From positions 1 through 5,520 of the forward strand of contig JAUXFR010000114.1 in assembly GCA_030622805.1 (NCBI GenBank): a DNA stretch of 5,520 nt, in the 5' to 3' direction. Position numbers and translations under genes: made by a program. This stretch comes from Anaerolineae bacterium (GTDB lineage Bacteria; Chloroflexota; Anaerolineae; Anaerolineales; UBA4823). Shown one piece after another: positions 5,479 through 5,520 of the stretch (position 1 is its first letter; the number at the start of each line of letters is the position of its first letter). The notes beneath the pieces were generated by a model. It worked only from the letters and a program-made list of their open reading frames with translations, searched no databases and was not told the DNA's origin.

Positions 5479-5520
5479 ATTACGCACATCATCTGCGAAC
5501 CTATTAATATAAATCTCTAC
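5458..5520 (-). CDS. Possible C-terminal end of an upstream gene, cut by the window edge
   Basis: One minus-strand frame is open from the window edge for 20 codons and ends at TGA (5460-5458). The tail reads INRFADDVRNLIGSMI, which looks like an amphipathic helix of a real protein, but I do not recognise a family. About a third of the bases are G or C, lower than in the certain genes and like the leader next to it. An open run of this length can be chance. If real, the upstream gene would lie on the same strand, 174 bases before the binding-protein gene, and might encode the regulator of the operon. That is speculation. Confidence 0.3.
   Translation of the reverse strand, partial: VEIYINRFADDVRNLIGSMI

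Overview
The window reads as one bacterial sugar-uptake and sugar-oxidation operon, all on the minus strand, so the gene order is from right to left. The genes look close to 50 % GC and the control region at the right end is clearly AT-rich. Shine-Dalgarno sites are strong and purine-rich. The lead gene is a lipoprotein with a lipobox and an acidic, Pro/Thr-rich linker. That style fits a Chloroflexota (Anaerolineae-like) or other Gram-positive-type bacterium. This taxonomic reading is an inference from style, not a database result.

Layout in transcription order. Positions 5520-5458 may hold the last 20 codons of an upstream gene (weak call). Positions 5457-5284 are an AT-rich leader and promoter region. 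It contains a possible -10/-35 pair, nested inverted repeats, a tandem 8-mer, an ATG-TAA start-stop codon pair behind a good Shine-Dalgarno, and a near-perfect Shine-Dalgarno with no start codon after it. Then come: a CUT1-type solute-binding lipoprotein (5283-4000); an 88-base gap with a strong GC-rich hairpin; a MalF-like permease (3911-2985); a MalG-like permease (2975-2097); a Gfo/Idh/MocA oxidoreductase (2080-1070); and a second Gfo/Idh/MocA oxidoreductase (1073-75) that overlaps the first by four bases (ATGA). At the left edge (66-1) there may be the first 22 codons of a further gene.

How the genes work together: the lipoprotein captures a carbohydrate outside the membrane and the two permeases form the channel. 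No ATPase gene is present, so one must be encoded elsewhere, as is common for CUT1 systems that share a MsmX/MsmK/UgpC-like ATPase. The imported sugar, polyol or glycoside is then probably oxidised by one or both NAD(P)-dependent Gfo/Idh/MocA enzymes. The sequence does not show the substrate.

I see no phage, transposon, CRISPR array, tRNA or rRNA. The genes themselves are ordinary. The least ordinary parts are the rewritten nucleotide-binding loop of the second oxidoreductase, the hairpin after the binding-protein gene, and the dense leader upstream of the operon. I do not see evidence for a wholly new system.
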